DNA of 21,598 nucleotides from Phenylobacterium sp. CCH9-H3 (GCF_001557235.1 NZ_LSJI01000184.1:1-21598); one strand, 5' to 3'. Positions 7,616 through 16,461 are shown, counted from the stretch's first letter. Numbers and translations are program-made. Notes: generated by a model from the letters alone, not told the origin.

Positions 7616-8889
7616 CCGTCCGCCGACTCCCTGACGACCTCGCCGCCCTTCATCACGAATACCGGCTTTTCCAGCACCGCGACGTCGCTGAGCGGATCGC
7701 CCGTCACACCCACCAAGTCGCCGTAGAAGCCGGGCGCCGCCTGCCCGACATCCTTGTCCCACGCCAGAGCCTCGGCGGCGTTGACGGTGGCCGACTGGAT
7801 GGCCTGCAGCGGCGTCGCGCCGAAGCGGACCATCACCGCGAACTGCTTGGCGTTCAGACCATGCGGATAGACCCCGGCGTCGGTGGCGAAGACCATTCGG
7901 GCTCCGGCTTTCAGGGCCTTGCGATAGTTCTCCCGCTGGATGCCGCCGATCTCGCGGTCCTTGCGCAGATTGTCTTCCAGCTCGCCGTTCTTCTTGCCCT
8001 CGGCCTGGGTGTAGTCGGTGTTGTAGATGTCGAAGCCGAGCCACGTGCCCTTCTGGACCGCCAGCCTGATCCCTTCGTCGTCGATCAGGCTGACGTGTTC
8101 GATGGTGTCGACACCGGCCCGGATCGCGTCCTTGATGCCCGGCGCCCCGTGGGCGTGGGCGGCGACCTTCATGCCCGCCATGTGCGCCTCGTCGGCGATG
8201 GCCTTCATTTCTTCGAGGGTGAGCTGCTGGGCGCCCGGTTCCGTCCCGCGCGAGAAGACGCCCCCGGTGGCGCAGATCTTGATCGATCGGGCGCCGTACT
8301 TGCGCTGGGTCCGCACCTGCTTTCGGCCCTCCTCCGGGCTGTCCACCAGGGCCGGGCTCTTCTGCTCCATCGAGGGCGGGAAGAACGTCTCGTCGCAATG
8401 TCCGCCGGTCGCGCCCAACGCGTAACCTGACGCCATGATCCGGGGCCCCACGATCCACCCTTCGTCGATCGCCTCGCGCAGGCCCACGTCGGCGTAGAAG
8501 GCCGTGCCGACGTTGCGCACGGTGGTGAAGCCCGCCTCCAGCGTCGTCTTGGCGTTGGCGACGCCGACGGCCGTCCAGAAACTGTCGGTGAATTCGTAGG
8601 GCCGGTAGCCGCCGTACTTGCCGGCGCTCGTCAGGTGGACGTGCATGTCGATGAGGCCGGGGAGCAAGGTGACGCCCGGAAGGTCGACGCGCTCGGCGCC
8701 CGCCGGGACTGCATCCCCCGCCTTGCCAACGCGCGTGATCCGGCCATCCTCGATCAGGAGGAGCGGCTTTTCCGCATATTTGCCGGTCTTCACGTCCAGC
8801 AGCCGCTCGGCCGTCACCGCGACGGTCTTTGCGTCCGCCCCGCCCGCCAGCATCGCCGCGGCCAGCGCAACGCCCCCGATCGATCTCAT
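7561..8889 (-). CDS. Exported amidohydrolase, Xaa-Pro dipeptidase-like subgroup
   Basis: This 442-residue amidohydrolase-superfamily enzyme has a signal peptide (about 1-20, ending GADA), so it probably acts in the periplasm. The binuclear metal site is complete: HVH at 83-85, the Lys expected to be carboxylated in SIKICATGG (Lys204), His in AHAHG (245 or 247), His265 in IEHVS and Asp337 in ATDAG. The sequence resembles the group annotated as prolidases; characterised Caulobacter members of this group cleave dipeptides and N-acyl amino acids, often with basic or hydrophobic C-terminal residues. The substrate here is not readable. A GGGAG ribosome site precedes the ATG. The C-terminal 20 or so residues run past the usual VMKGGEVV end and overlap the crp-like gene. 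It is transcribed divergently from argB. Confidence 0.92.
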   Translation of the reverse strand: MRSIGGVALAAAMLAGGADAKTVAVTAERLLDVKTGKYAEKPLLLIEDGRITRVGKAGDAVPAGAERVDLPGVTLLPGLIDMHVHLTSAGKYGGYRPYEFTDSFWTAVGVANAKTTLEAGFTTVRNVGTAFYADVGLREAIDEGWIVGPRIMASGYALGATGGHCDETFFPPSMEQKSPALVDSPEEGRKQVRTQRKYGARSIKICATGGVFSRGTEPGAQQLTLEEMKAIADEAHMAGMKVAAHAHGAPGIKDAIRAGVDTIEHVSLIDDEGIRLAVQKGTWLGFDIYNTDYTQAEGKKNGELEDNLRKDREIGGIQRENYRKALKAGARMVFATDAGVYPHGLNAKQFAVMVRFGATPLQAIQSATVNAAEALAWDKDVGQAAPGFYGDLVGVTGDPLSDVAVLEKPVFVMKGGEVVRESADGQSATSGSSRAKWSSTAR

Positions 8890-8980
8890 CCCGAACTCCC
8901 CAATCGTGACGCTTTGACTATCACGGACCTCGCTTGATGACAGGGGCGCCCTCGTCCGCTATCGGACCCCCGCAAGTTTC

Positions 8981-8985
8981 GAGGA
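8981..8985 (+). promoter_or_regulatory. Ribosome binding site that fixes the TTG start of argB
   Basis: GAGGA ends seven bases before TTG 8993. No ATG or GTG lies near in this frame, and the ArgB N-terminal helix needs the residues that follow the TTG, so this site decides the start. Confidence 0.7.
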
Positions 8986-8992
8986 CGGTCAT

Positions 8993-9907
8993 TTGAGCCA
9001 GGGCACGGAAGAGCAGGGCTGGGCGACGGCGAAGACGCTGGCCGAGGCGCTGCCCTACATCCAGATCTACGACCGCGAGACGGTGGTCATCAAATACGGC
9101 GGCCACGCCATGGGCGAGGAGTCGGTGGCCAAGCTGTTCGCCGCCGATGTGGTTCTGCTGAAGATGCTGGGCCTGCATCCCGTCGTGGTGCACGGCGGCG
9201 GCCCGCAGATCAGCCGTATGCTGGAGCGGGCGGGGGTCAAGTCGACCTTCATCGACGGCCTGCGCGTCACCGACGACGCCACCATGGAAGTGGCCGAGAT
9301 GGTCCTGTCCGGCGCGATCAACAAGGAGATCGCCAACTGGATCACCCTGGCCGGCGCCGAGGCCGAGGTGCGGGGCGTAGGACTGTCGGGCAAGGACGCC
9401 CGCCTGATCACCGTCGAGAAGGCGCACCGCACCAAGAAGGACCCGGACAGCGAGATCGAGAAGGTCGTCGACCTGGGCTTCGTGGGCGAGCCGAAGAAGA
9501 TCGACACCACCCTGATCGACGCCCTGCTCAAGGCGGAGGACGACTACATCCCGGTGATCGCGCCCATCGGCGTGTCCGAGGAGGGCCAGACCTACAACAT
9601 CAACGCCGACACGGTGGCCGGCGCCATGGCCGGGGCGCTCGAAGCCAAGCGTATGCTGCTGCTGACGGACGTGGCGGGCGTGCTGGACAAGAACGGCGAC
9701 CTGATCCGTCAACTCACCGTCGCCGAAGCCAAGGACGCCATCGCCTCGGGCGTGGCCACCGGCGGCATGATCCCCAAGCTGGAGACGGCCATCGCGGCGG
9801 TGGAGGCCGGGGTCGAGGCCGTGGTGATCCTCGACGGCCGCCGCCCGCACGCCATGCTGGTGGAGCTCTTCACCGAGCACGGTTCGGGCACGCTGGTCTG
9901 CCGATGA
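8993..9907 (+). CDS. argB: Acetylglutamate kinase
   Basis: This 304-residue amino-acid kinase phosphorylates N-acetylglutamate in the second step of arginine synthesis. The motifs are VIKYGGHAM (32-40, phosphate binding), [10 protein letters not shown] (64-73), [24 protein letters not shown] and GGMIPKLE. An N-terminal helix precedes the core (ALPYIQIY just before the first strand). In this family that helix marks the hexameric, arginine-inhibited enzymes, so feedback control by arginine is likely. The start is TTG with GAGGA upstream. The stop overlaps the next ATG (ATGA), coupling it to the HAD gene. Across most alphaproteobacteria argB follows engB directly; here it heads a separate unit with its own upstream region shared with the divergent amidohydrolase. 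Confidence 0.97.
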   Translation: MSQGTEEQGWATAKTLAEALPYIQIYDRETVVIKYGGHAMGEESVAKLFAADVVLLKMLGLHPVVVHGGGPQISRMLERAGVKSTFIDGLRVTDDATMEVAEMVLSGAINKEIANWITLAGAEAEVRGVGLSGKDARLITVEKAHRTKKDPDSEIEKVVDLGFVGEPKKIDTTLIDALLKAEDDYIPVIAPIGVSEEGQTYNINADTVAGAMAGALEAKRMLLLTDVAGVLDKNGDLIRQLTVAEAKDAIASGVATGGMIPKLETAIAAVEAGVEAVVILDGRRPHAMLVELFTEHGSGTLVCR

Positions 9908-10581
9908 GCGCCAACCTGTTCCGGGCCGATCTGCGCCACATCGACACCTGGCTGTTCGACCTGGACAACACCCTCTACCCCGCCGAGTCCGGCTTCATGG
10001 CCGCGATCGTCGACCGCATGACCGACTTCGTGGAGAAGGTCACCGGCCTGCCGCGGGACGAGGCCTTCAGGCTCCAGAAGGCCTATCTGTCCGAGCATGG
10101 CCTGACCCTGAAGGGCATGATGCTGAACCACGGCGTCGACCCGAAGGATTTCCACGCCATCTTCCACGACATGTCGCTGGAGGCCCTGGCCCATGACCCG
10201 GACCTGCTGGCGGCGCTGGAACGGCTGCCCGGCCGGCGGCTGATCTTCACCAACGCCGACGACGTCCACGCCGAGCGGGTGTTGGAACGCCTGGGCCTGT
10301 CGCACCTGTTCGACGACGTCTTCCACATCGGCTCGGCCGGCTACGAGCCCAAGCCCAGCGCGGCGGCCTTCGAGCGCATCGCCGCGGCGCACGCCATCGA
10401 CCCGACGGTGACGGCCTTCTTCGAGGATTCCGAGCGCAATCTGGCGCCCGCCGCCGACCTCGGCATGACCACCGTGCTGGTGGGCGCCTATGCCGTCCAG
10501 TCCACCGCCCCCTTCATCCACCACCGCACCGACAAGCTCGCGCCGTTCCTGATGGACGCGAGACTGAAAGAGGCCGCCTGA
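9904..10581 (+). CDS. HAD-family pyrimidine 5'-nucleotidase-like phosphatase
   Basis: This 225-residue haloacid-dehalogenase phosphatase has motif I DLDNT (Asp19 nucleophile, Asp21 acid/base), motif II in LIFTNAD, the motif III Lys in YEPKPS and the motif IV Asp in FFEDSERN. The cap follows motif I with LYPAESGF, the pattern of the SDT1/PHM8-like pyrimidine 5'-nucleotidase group. It would dephosphorylate nucleoside monophosphates or a related sugar phosphate in the cytoplasm. It overlaps argB by four bases and is followed two bases later by dapD. This placement between amino-acid biosynthesis genes is common in alphaproteobacteria, although its link to arginine or lysine synthesis is not understood. 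Confidence 0.9.
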   Translation: MSANLFRADLRHIDTWLFDLDNTLYPAESGFMAAIVDRMTDFVEKVTGLPRDEAFRLQKAYLSEHGLTLKGMMLNHGVDPKDFHAIFHDMSLEALAHDPDLLAALERLPGRRLIFTNADDVHAERVLERLGLSHLFDDVFHIGSAGYEPKPSAAAFERIAAAHAIDPTVTAFFEDSERNLAPAADLGMTTVLVGAYAVQSTAPFIHHRTDKLAPFLMDARLKEAA

Positions 10582-10583
10582 AC

Positions 10584-11414
10584 ATGTCCGACGACCTGAA
10601 GTCCGTGATCGAAGCCGCCTGGGAGGCGCGCGACGGCATCAACACCTCCACCACCGGCCAAGTGCGCGACGCGGTCTATGAGACGATCGAGTTCCTGGAT
10701 TCCGGCAAGATCCGCGTGGCGGAACGGATGGCGGACGGGACCTGGGTCACCCACCAGTGGGCCAAGCAGGCGATCCTGCTGTTCTTCCGCCTCACCGCGA
10801 ACCGTCTGATCGACGCCGACGCGCCGCACCCCTACTGGGACAAGGTGCCGCTCAAGTTCACCGGCTGGGACGCCGCCCGCTTCGAGGCCGCCGGCTTCCG
10901 CGCGGTGCCGGGCTGCATCGTCCGCAAGGGCGCCTACGTCGCCCGCAACGTGGTGATGACGCCGTCCTTCGTGAACATCGGCGCCTATGTCGATGAGGGC
11001 ACGATGGTCGACACCTGGGCCACCGTCGGCTCCTGCGCCCAGATCGGCAAGAATGTGCACATCTCGGGCGGCGCGGGCATCGGCGGCGTCCTGGAGCCGC
11101 TCCAGGCCAATCCGACCATCATCGAGGACAACTGCTTCATCGGCGCCCGGGCCGAGGTGGCCGAGGGCGTGATCGTGCGCGAGGGCTCGGTGCTCTCCAT
11201 GGGCACGTTCATCACGTCCACCACGCCGATCATCGACCGCAAGACCGGCCAGACCTTCACCGGCGAGGTGCCGCCCTATTCGGTGGTGGTGTCCGGCAAC
11301 CGGCCGAACCCTGTCGATCCATCTCTGCCGTCGACCTACTGCGCGGTGATCATGAAGACGGTCGACGAGCGCACCCGCAGCAAGACCAGCATCAACGAGC
11401 TTCTGCGGGAATAG
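10584..11414 (+). CDS. dapD: 2,3,4,5-tetrahydropyridine-2,6-dicarboxylate N-succinyltransferase
   Basis: This 276-residue enzyme transfers succinyl from succinyl-CoA to tetrahydrodipicolinate in the succinylase route to meso-diaminopimelate and lysine. The N-terminal helical domain (starting [18 protein letters not shown]) is followed by a left-handed beta-helix of hexapeptide repeats from about residue 105 to 230, for example [20 protein letters not shown] and the GGVLEP loop. The length is exactly that of the family. It starts two bases after the HAD stop, at the end of the argB unit. The next pathway gene of the usual cluster, dapE, is separated from it by two cupin genes on the other strand. 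Confidence 0.97.
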   Translation: MSDDLKSVIEAAWEARDGINTSTTGQVRDAVYETIEFLDSGKIRVAERMADGTWVTHQWAKQAILLFFRLTANRLIDADAPHPYWDKVPLKFTGWDAARFEAAGFRAVPGCIVRKGAYVARNVVMTPSFVNIGAYVDEGTMVDTWATVGSCAQIGKNVHISGGAGIGGVLEPLQANPTIIEDNCFIGARAEVAEGVIVREGSVLSMGTFITSTTPIIDRKTGQTFTGEVPPYSVVVSGNRPNPVDPSLPSTYCAVIMKTVDERTRSKTSINELLRE

Positions 11415-11421
11415 CCCCAGG

Positions 11422-11436
11422 TCCTCCGCCAGAGGA
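11422..11436. terminator. Small hairpin between convergent dapD and cupin genes
   Basis: TCCTC at 11422-11426 and GAGGA at 11432-11436 form a perfect five-base stem with a five-base loop in the 29-base gap between two convergent stop codons. It could end transcription from either side, but it is short and lacks a clear T tract. Confidence 0.3.
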
Positions 11437-11443
11437 AAGCGAC

Positions 11444-11905
11444 CTAGTCCTCCGGATACAGCCGCCCGTCCCGGTGCTGATAGCCGCCGGGGCCGGTGAC
11501 CATGTCGATGTCGGGATAGTCGCACTCGTCCGCATCGGGCCTGCGCGAGCCGATCTCGATGTAGACCGCGTCGCGGTCGCTGCGGTTCTGCAGGTGGTGA
11601 GCCTGGCCGGGCTCCCCCGCCTTCCACGCGGCGCAGTCGCCGGGACGCAGGACGAGGTCGCCGTCGTCCTCGACCAGCACCACCTCGCCCTCCAGCACAT
11701 AGACGAGCTCGTCCTCGTGCGTGTGCCAATGCCGCTGGCTCGACCACTTGCCCGGCGGCAGGCGCACGAGGTTGACGCCGAAATCGGTCAGGCCCGCCGC
11801 ATCGCCCAGCCTTCGCCAGGTCGCGCCCAGGCAGATCTCCTTGAACGGGTGCGGATAGCTGCACCCCGAACGCACCTCCAGCGCGTCGATCTCGATCTTC
11901 GGCAT
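11444..11905 (-). CDS. Cupin-domain protein, second gene of a tandem pair
   Basis: This 153-residue single-domain cupin has motif 1 as H-x-H-x4-E-x6-G (His59, His61, Glu66, Gly73) and a second motif beginning PGDCAAWKAG with the distal HHLQN (His about 103-104), a complete metal site. It is closely related to its upstream neighbour: both begin MPKI, share LGDAAGLTDFGVNL, the RHWHT metal motif and CDYPDIDM near the C-terminus. Its GAGGA ribosome site (11911-11915) overlaps the stop codon of the first cupin, so translation is coupled. Such small cupins bind sugars or small acids or act as isomerases or dioxygenases; no substrate can be assigned. The pair is inserted, on the opposite strand, between dapD and dapE. 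Confidence 0.85.
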   Translation of the reverse strand: MPKIEIDALEVRSGCSYPHPFKEICLGATWRRLGDAAGLTDFGVNLVRLPPGKWSSQRHWHTHEDELVYVLEGEVVLVEDDGDLVLRPGDCAAWKAGEPGQAHHLQNRSDRDAVYIEIGSRRPDADECDYPDIDMVTGPGGYQHRDGRLYPED

Positions 11906-11913
11906 CCGTGTCC

Positions 11914-12390
11914 TCAGCGTTTGCGGCCGTCGTCGACCGGGTAGGGCGTCCCGTCGCGGTGACGGTAGACGTCATCCGGCCCCACGATCATGTCGATGTC
12001 GGGATAGTCGCAGGCGTCGACGCCCGGCCGCCGCGACCCGACCTCGAGAAGCACCGCCTCGGTCCCGGAGCGATTCTGGATGCAGTGCCCGTTGGGGACA
12101 CCGGCCTTGAACCCGGCGCAGTCGCCGGCGCGCAGCACCGTTTCGCCGTCGTCCTCCACCAGCACCACCTCGCCCGACACCACCCAGACGAACTCGTCCT
12201 CGACCGTGTGCCAGTGCCGCTGGGCGGTCCACACCCCGGGCGCCAGCCGGATAAGGTTCACCCCGAAGTCCGTCAGCCCGGCCGCGTCGCCCAGTTTCCA
12301 GCGGCGCCGGTCCCGGCACGGCGCGTCGAACGGCGCCGGATAGGCGCTGCCGAACCGCGTCGGCGCCCTGTCGATGTCGATCTTCGGCAT
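11914..12390 (-). CDS. Cupin-domain protein, first gene of a tandem pair
   Basis: This 158-residue cupin has the same metal residues at the same positions as its neighbour (His59, His61, Glu66) and a second motif with FKAGVPN and GHCIQN. I chose ATG 12390, which has a strong GAGGGG ribosome site and yields the MPKIDID start shared with the paralogue; the longer open frame would run into dapE. The C-terminus carries a short extra basic tail (DDGRKR) not found in the other copy. The two genes clearly arose by tandem duplication, as the alignment needs only one or two single-residue gaps. It is divergent from dapE with only 42 bases between the start codons. Its biochemical role is unknown. Confidence 0.85.
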   Translation of the reverse strand: MPKIDIDRAPTRFGSAYPAPFDAPCRDRRRWKLGDAAGLTDFGVNLIRLAPGVWTAQRHWHTVEDEFVWVVSGEVVLVEDDGETVLRAGDCAGFKAGVPNGHCIQNRSGTEAVLLEVGSRRPGVDACDYPDIDMIVGPDDVYRHRDGTPYPVDDGRKR

Positions 12391-12432
12391 GATCCCCTCG
12401 CCTCTCGTGTCATTGCTAGGTATGGCGAACCC

Positions 12433-13575
12433 ATGCCCGCCGCCATAGACGCCGTCGAACTCACCCGCGACCTGATCCGCCGCCCCTCGGTGACCCCCGC
12501 CGATGCAGGCGCCATGGCGATCGTCGAGGAGATGCTGTCCAGCCTGGGCTTCGCGTGCCGGCGCATGAAGTTCGGCGAGATCGAGAACCTCTACGCCCGC
12601 TACGGGACCGCCCGTCCCAACCTCTGCTTCGCCGGCCACACCGACGTGGTGCCGGTGGGCGACGCCGCCGCCTGGTCCAAGGACGCCTTCGGGGCCGAGG
12701 TGGTGGACGGCGTGCTGATCGGGCGCGGCGCCGTCGACATGAAGAGCGCCATCGCCGCCTTCGCCGCCGCGGCCGCGGACGCCATCGCCGCTGGCCAGGT
12801 CGCCGGCTCGCTATCTTTCCTCATCACCGGCGACGAGGAGGGCGTGGCCACTCACGGCACCAAGCTGGTGGTCGAAGCTCTCGCCGCCGAGGGCGAGGTC
12901 ATTGACCACTGCGTGGTGGGCGAGCCCACCTCGGCCGAGACCTTCGGCGACATGGTCAAGGTGGGTCGCCGCGGTTCCATCAATGCCGAGATCGTCGTGG
13001 AGGGCGTCCAGGGTCACGTCGCCTACCCGCACCGGGCCGCGAACCCGGCCCGGCCGCTGATCAAGATGCTGACCGCCCTGCAGGAGCGCCGGCTGGACGA
13101 GGGCTATCCCGAGTTCCAGCCTTCGAACCTGGAGGTCACCATGATCGAGATGCCCAACGCGGCGACCAACGTGATCCCGGGCGTGGCGCGGGCGCGGCTG
13201 AACATCCGCTTCAATCCCAACCACACCGGCCAGCAGCTCGCCGACTGGTTCGACCTGGAGGCCTGGCGCGCCTCGGTCGACTTCGGCGGCAAGATCACCG
13301 TCACCTCCAGCATCAGCGGCGAGGCGTTCCTGACCGAACGCGGCGGGTTCACCGAACTGGTGGCGGCCGCCGTGGCCGACGTCACGGGCCGCGAACCCGA
13401 GCTTTCCACCAGCGGCGGCACCTCGGACGCTCGCTTCATTCGCGCGCTGTGTCCGGTAATCGAGGTGGGCCTCGTCGGCAAGACCATGCACCAGGTGGAC
13501 GAACGCGCCCCCGTCGAGGAGATCCGCACCCTCCAGCGCGTCTACGCCCGGATCATCGAGCGCTACTTCGCGTGA
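12433..13575 (+). CDS. dapE: Succinyl-diaminopimelate desuccinylase
   Basis: This 380-residue M20-type zinc peptidase releases succinate from N-succinyl-LL-diaminopimelate, downstream of DapD in lysine and cell-wall precursor synthesis. The binuclear zinc site is complete: His69 in FAGHTDVVPVG, bridging Asp102 in GRGAVDMKS, catalytic Glu135 and metal Glu136 in TGDEEG, Glu164 in VGEPTS and His353 in KTMHQVDE. The dimerisation domain lies at about 180-295. I chose ATG 12433 because it gives the normal MPAAIDAVELTRDLI start; the frame is open further back only through the cupin gene. No clear ribosome site is visible. The gene ends four bases before the stop of convergent truA. Confidence 0.96.
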   Translation: MPAAIDAVELTRDLIRRPSVTPADAGAMAIVEEMLSSLGFACRRMKFGEIENLYARYGTARPNLCFAGHTDVVPVGDAAAWSKDAFGAEVVDGVLIGRGAVDMKSAIAAFAAAAADAIAAGQVAGSLSFLITGDEEGVATHGTKLVVEALAAEGEVIDHCVVGEPTSAETFGDMVKVGRRGSINAEIVVEGVQGHVAYPHRAANPARPLIKMLTALQERRLDEGYPEFQPSNLEVTMIEMPNAATNVIPGVARARLNIRFNPNHTGQQLADWFDLEAWRASVDFGGKITVTSSISGEAFLTERGGFTELVAAAVADVTGREPELSTSGGTSDARFIRALCPVIEVGLVGKTMHQVDERAPVEEIRTLQRVYARIIERYFA

Positions 13576-13579
13576 CGCC

Positions 13580-14317
13580 TCAGTAGGTCACGCCTGTCAG
13601 ATAGAGGCCCTCGGCCGGCGCCACCGGGCCGCACGCCCGCCGATCCCGGGCCTCCAACGCGGCGGCGACGTCGTCCTTCGTCCAGCGCCCCACACCCACT
13701 TCGGCGAGAGTGCCGGTCATCGAGCGGACCTGGCGATGCAGGAACGAGCGCGAGGCGAACTCCAGGATCACCTCCGCGCCCTCGCGGCGCACATCGGCCA
13801 CGTCCAGCGTCTTCATCGGCGACTTCGCCTGGCAGGCCAGGTCGCGGAAGGTCGTGAAGTCGTGGTGGCCCACCAGCACCTGGGCGGCCGCGTGCATGGC
13901 CGCCGCGTCCAACGGCTTCTTCACATGCCAGACACGGCCCTGGTCCAACGCCGGCGGGCTGATGCGATTGAGGATCCGATAGCGATAGCGCCGGCCCGTC
14001 GCCGAGAAGCGGCTGTGCCAGTCGCCCTCCGCCACCTCCGCCGACAGCACCGAGACGGGGTCCGGCATGAGGTGGAAGTTCAGGGCGTTGCGGACTGTCT
14101 CGGCCGGCCAAGCCTTGGCGAGGTCGATGTGGACCACCTGGCCCGTCGCGTGGACGCCGGTGTCGGTCCGGCCGGCGGCGCTGACCCGCAGATCCTCGCC
14201 GCAGAACTTCTTGACCGCCCGCTCCAGCGACCCCTGCACCGAGGGCAGCTCGGCCTGGGCCTGGAAGCCGTGGAACGGCCGGCCGTCGTACTCGATCAAG
14301 AGGCGGTAGCGTGGCAT
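13580..14317 (-). CDS. truA: tRNA pseudouridine(38-40) synthase
   Basis: This 245-residue enzyme isomerises uridines 38-40 in the anticodon stem of many tRNAs. It begins [12 protein letters not shown], the standard TruA start, and the catalytic Asp is in [11 protein letters not shown] (Asp52). [13 protein letters not shown] in the C-terminal half is the other family signature. The ATG overlaps the fmt stop by one base (TGATG on the minus strand), so it is coupled to fmt. The longer open frame upstream belongs to the fmt region in another phase and is excluded. Length is normal for bacteria. Confidence 0.97.
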   Translation of the reverse strand: MPRYRLLIEYDGRPFHGFQAQAELPSVQGSLERAVKKFCGEDLRVSAAGRTDTGVHATGQVVHIDLAKAWPAETVRNALNFHLMPDPVSVLSAEVAEGDWHSRFSATGRRYRYRILNRISPPALDQGRVWHVKKPLDAAAMHAAAQVLVGHHDFTTFRDLACQAKSPMKTLDVADVRREGAEVILEFASRSFLHRQVRSMTGTLAEVGVGRWTKDDVAAALEARDRRACGPVAPAEGLYLTGVTY

Positions 14318-15243
14318 CAGCCCAGCTTCGTCCCGGGCGGCACGGGATTGCCGCGCAGGAAGACGTCGGCCTCCTGCGGCCCCTTGCCCTCGCGCTGCAC
14401 CCGCAGCAGGCGGACTGCGCCCTCGCCGGTGGCCACCAGCAAGCGGTCGTCCAGCGTGACGCCGGGCTCGCCCGTTTCGTCCTCGAAGGCGGAGAGCAGC
14501 GCCTTCACCCGGACCGGCCCCTTGTCGGTGGGCAGCTCGAACCAGGCGCCGGGGAATGGCGACAGCCCGCGGATCTTGCCGTCCAGGACCGACCCGGGCT
14601 TGGTCCAGTCGAGGCGCGTGAACCTGGGGCTGATCTTCTTGGCATAGGTGACGCCCTCCGCGGCCTGGGGCGTCGCCACGGCGGTTCCGGCCTCGATGTC
14701 GGCCAGGGTGCGGACGATGAGATCGGCGCCGGCCGCCGCCAGCCGGTCGTGCAGCGTCCCGGCGGTCTCCAGGGCGTCGATCCGGACGGTGGCCGTGGCC
14801 AGCACCGGCCCCTCGTCCAGGCCCTCGGTCATACGCATCACCTGCACGCCGGTGACCTTGTCGCCGGCCATGATCGCCCGCTGGATCGGCGCGGCGCCCC
14901 GCCACCTCGGCAGCAGGGAAGCGTGGACGTTGTAGGAGCCCAGCCGCGGCGCCTCCAGCACCGCTGCGGGCAGGATCTGCCCGAAGGCCACCACCACGGC
15001 GGCGTCCAGCCCCAGCGCTGCGAACGCCGCGACTTCCGACGGGTCTCGCATGGAGGCAGGCGTCCGCACCGGGATGCCGTGGGCGTCGGCGAAGGCGTGC
15101 ACGGGCGAGGGCTTCAGCTCGTGTCCCCGGCCGCGCGGGGCGGGCGGCTGGGAGTAGACGCAGGCCACCTCGTGTCCCGCCGCCACGATGGCCGCGAGCG
15201 CCGAGACGGCGAAATCCGGAGTGCCGAGGAAGGCGAGACGCAT
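14317..15243 (-). CDS. fmt: Methionyl-tRNA formyltransferase
   Basis: This 308-residue enzyme formylates the initiator Met-tRNA using 10-formyltetrahydrofolate. The start is [13 protein letters not shown], and the catalytic residues are Asn105 and His107 in [16 protein letters not shown] and Asp143 in EGLDEGP. The N-terminal hydrolase fold (to about 185) is joined to the C-terminal barrel that grips the tRNA ([13 protein letters not shown] at the junction). It is cotranscribed with truA. The deformylase gene def, its usual immediate neighbour, lies on the same strand but is separated here by two unrelated genes. The ribosome site is weak. Confidence 0.97.
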   Translation of the reverse strand: MRLAFLGTPDFAVSALAAIVAAGHEVACVYSQPPAPRGRGHELKPSPVHAFADAHGIPVRTPASMRDPSEVAAFAALGLDAAVVVAFGQILPAAVLEAPRLGSYNVHASLLPRWRGAAPIQRAIMAGDKVTGVQVMRMTEGLDEGPVLATATVRIDALETAGTLHDRLAAAGADLIVRTLADIEAGTAVATPQAAEGVTYAKKISPRFTRLDWTKPGSVLDGKIRGLSPFPGAWFELPTDKGPVRVKALLSAFEDETGEPGVTLDDRLLVATGEGAVRLLRVQREGKGPQEADVFLRGNPVPPGTKLG

Positions 15244-15330
15244 GGCCGGGTCTTAGCGGGCGGAGCGGCGCAAGGGAACTTCGCGCCAAGCGTGGCCGTT
15301 GGATGGGAGAAGTCGCAGGGAGCCCGTCAC

Positions 15331-15633
15331 ATGCAGAAGTCGATCATGGTCGCGACCGCCAGCCTGGTGTTCGCGCTCACCGCCTGTTCGCAGGCCGAAC
15401 GCGAGGACGCGGCGGGCGACGTGAAGGCCGCCGCCCAGGATATCGGCCAGGAGGCCAAGGAGGCGGCCAACAGTCCTGCGGTCAAGGAACTGGGATCCGA
15501 GATCAAGGAGGCCGCAGGCGACGCCGGCCAGGTGATCAAGGAGACCGCGAAGGGCGCGGCGGAAGGCGCCCGCGAAGGGGCCGCCAAGGTCGAGGCCGAG
15601 AGCAAGGACGCGGCCCACGACGCGGCGCACTAG
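15331..15633 (+). CDS. Small alanine-rich lipoprotein with amphipathic repeats
   Basis: This 100-residue protein begins [19 protein letters not shown]: a lipoprotein signal with lipobox LTAC and lipidation expected at Cys19. The whole mature part is made of Ala, Lys, Glu, Asp and Gly in roughly 11-residue amphipathic units (for example [17 protein letters not shown] and [16 protein letters not shown]), resembling LEA-like or entericidin-like helical surface proteins. I chose ATG 15331 because AGGGAG (15317-15322) lies eight bases upstream; the longer frame is antisense to fmt. It is divergent from fmt and convergent with the methyltransferase. A stress-protective or envelope-stabilising role is only a guess. 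Confidence 0.8.
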   Translation: MQKSIMVATASLVFALTACSQAEREDAAGDVKAAAQDIGQEAKEAANSPAVKELGSEIKEAAGDAGQVIKETAKGAAEGAREGAAKVEAESKDAAHDAAH

Positions 15634-15644
15634 GGCCGCAGACG

Positions 15645-16388
15645 CTACCAGATGACCAGGCCCTGACTCGTGGGCAGCTCCAGCACATGGCGGCCGCGCT
15701 GTTGGAACCACCTGGTCTCCAGTACGTGCTGCTGGCGGTAGGCCGAGGCGCCGAAGTCGTCGAGCACGATGACCGCGCCGGGAACCAGCCGGGATTCGAT
15801 GGCCTCCAGGGTCTCGATCTCCCCCCGCGCGCTGTTCATGTCGATGTGAGCAAAGGCGATCCGCTCGGGCAGCCCTTGCTCGAAACTCTGGGGCAGACAG
15901 CCCTTCACGACCTTCACGTTGGGCCGGTCGGCGAACCGCGCCGCGACGAAGGCGAACAGGTCGGGGCCATGCTCGGGCATGGCGTGGTGGTCCATCGACG
16001 CGTCGTGTTCGAAGAGGTCGTAGAGGAACACCTCGCGGTCCGTGACGCCGGCGGCGTCCAGCATGATCAGAGCTGTGGTGCCCTTGTAGCAGCCGCACTC
16101 GATGAAGCCGCCCTCGAGGCGCGACGCCTGGCGCGCGCCCCACACGACGCTGACCGTCCGCCACAGCACCCCGCGCTCGAAGCCGTCCTTGGCGTGCGCG
16201 TTGAAGGCGGTCAGGAAGGCCGCATCATCCAGGAAGCCCAGGTTTCGGCCGAAGGCGATGAGGTTGTCCGAGGCGAACCAGTGATTGTCGAACTGCGCCG
16301 AGGCGACCAGCTGATCCAGCGCCGCGTTGAAGGCGGCGTGATCGCGGACGCCCCAGAAATAGCGTGAGCGGAAGGATGGGGCACGCAA
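15645..16388 (-). CDS. TylF/MycF-like class I SAM-dependent methyltransferase
   Basis: This protein of up to 247 residues contains a SAM-binding motif I of the TylF type (FIECGCYKG, 95-103), an acidic post-motif strand (FLYDLFEHD), and the strand-helix HIDMNSARGEIETLEAI followed by LVPGAVIVLDDFG. Asp183, Asp210 and Asp211 match the metal-binding aspartates of TylF/MycF sugar O-methyltransferases. Related proteins occur in antibiotic, glycan and polysaccharide modification, but no such pathway is visible nearby. The start is TTG 16388, weakly supported by AGGCG upstream; no ATG exists in the first part of the frame, so the N-terminus is uncertain. A strong hairpin separates it from def, which suggests independent expression. 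It interrupts the usual def-fmt pair. Confidence 0.8.
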   Translation of the reverse strand: MRAPSFRSRYFWGVRDHAAFNAALDQLVASAQFDNHWFASDNLIAFGRNLGFLDDAAFLTAFNAHAKDGFERGVLWRTVSVVWGARQASRLEGGFIECGCYKGTTALIMLDAAGVTDREVFLYDLFEHDASMDHHAMPEHGPDLFAFVAARFADRPNVKVVKGCLPQSFEQGLPERIAFAHIDMNSARGEIETLEAIESRLVPGAVIVLDDFGASAYRQQHVLETRWFQQRGRHVLELPTSQGLVIW

Positions 16389-16427
16389 GTCTGACGCCTG
16401 GCGAAAACCGAGACGTCCTGCGCGCCT

Positions 16428-16450
16428 CGGCCCGAGCTATAGCTGGGCCG
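16428..16450 (-). terminator. Strong hairpin downstream of def
   Basis: CGGCCC (16428-16433) pairs with GGGCCG (16445-16450), and between them AGCT-AT-AGCT forms a continued stem with one bulged base. On the minus strand it starts 11 bases after the def stop codon. It is the clearest terminator-like fold in the window, although it lacks an immediate U run. It would insulate the methyltransferase gene from def transcription. Confidence 0.5.
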
Positions 16451-16461
16451 CTAGGAGGCTT

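Noticed and set aside
8914..8965. Promoter for argB beginning at TTGACT or TTGATG
   Set aside because: No acceptable -10 at a normal distance from either, so I did not list it, although a promoter must lie in this divergent region.
10488..11975. A 495-residue minus-strand open frame across dapD and the second cupin gene
   Set aside because: It is a shadow of dapD and the cupin gene; it has no domain and crosses two real genes in another frame.
14311..15330. Long plus-strand open frame across fmt leading into the small lipoprotein
   Set aside because: The part before ATG 15331 is antisense to fmt; only the last 100 residues have a signal peptide and a ribosome site.
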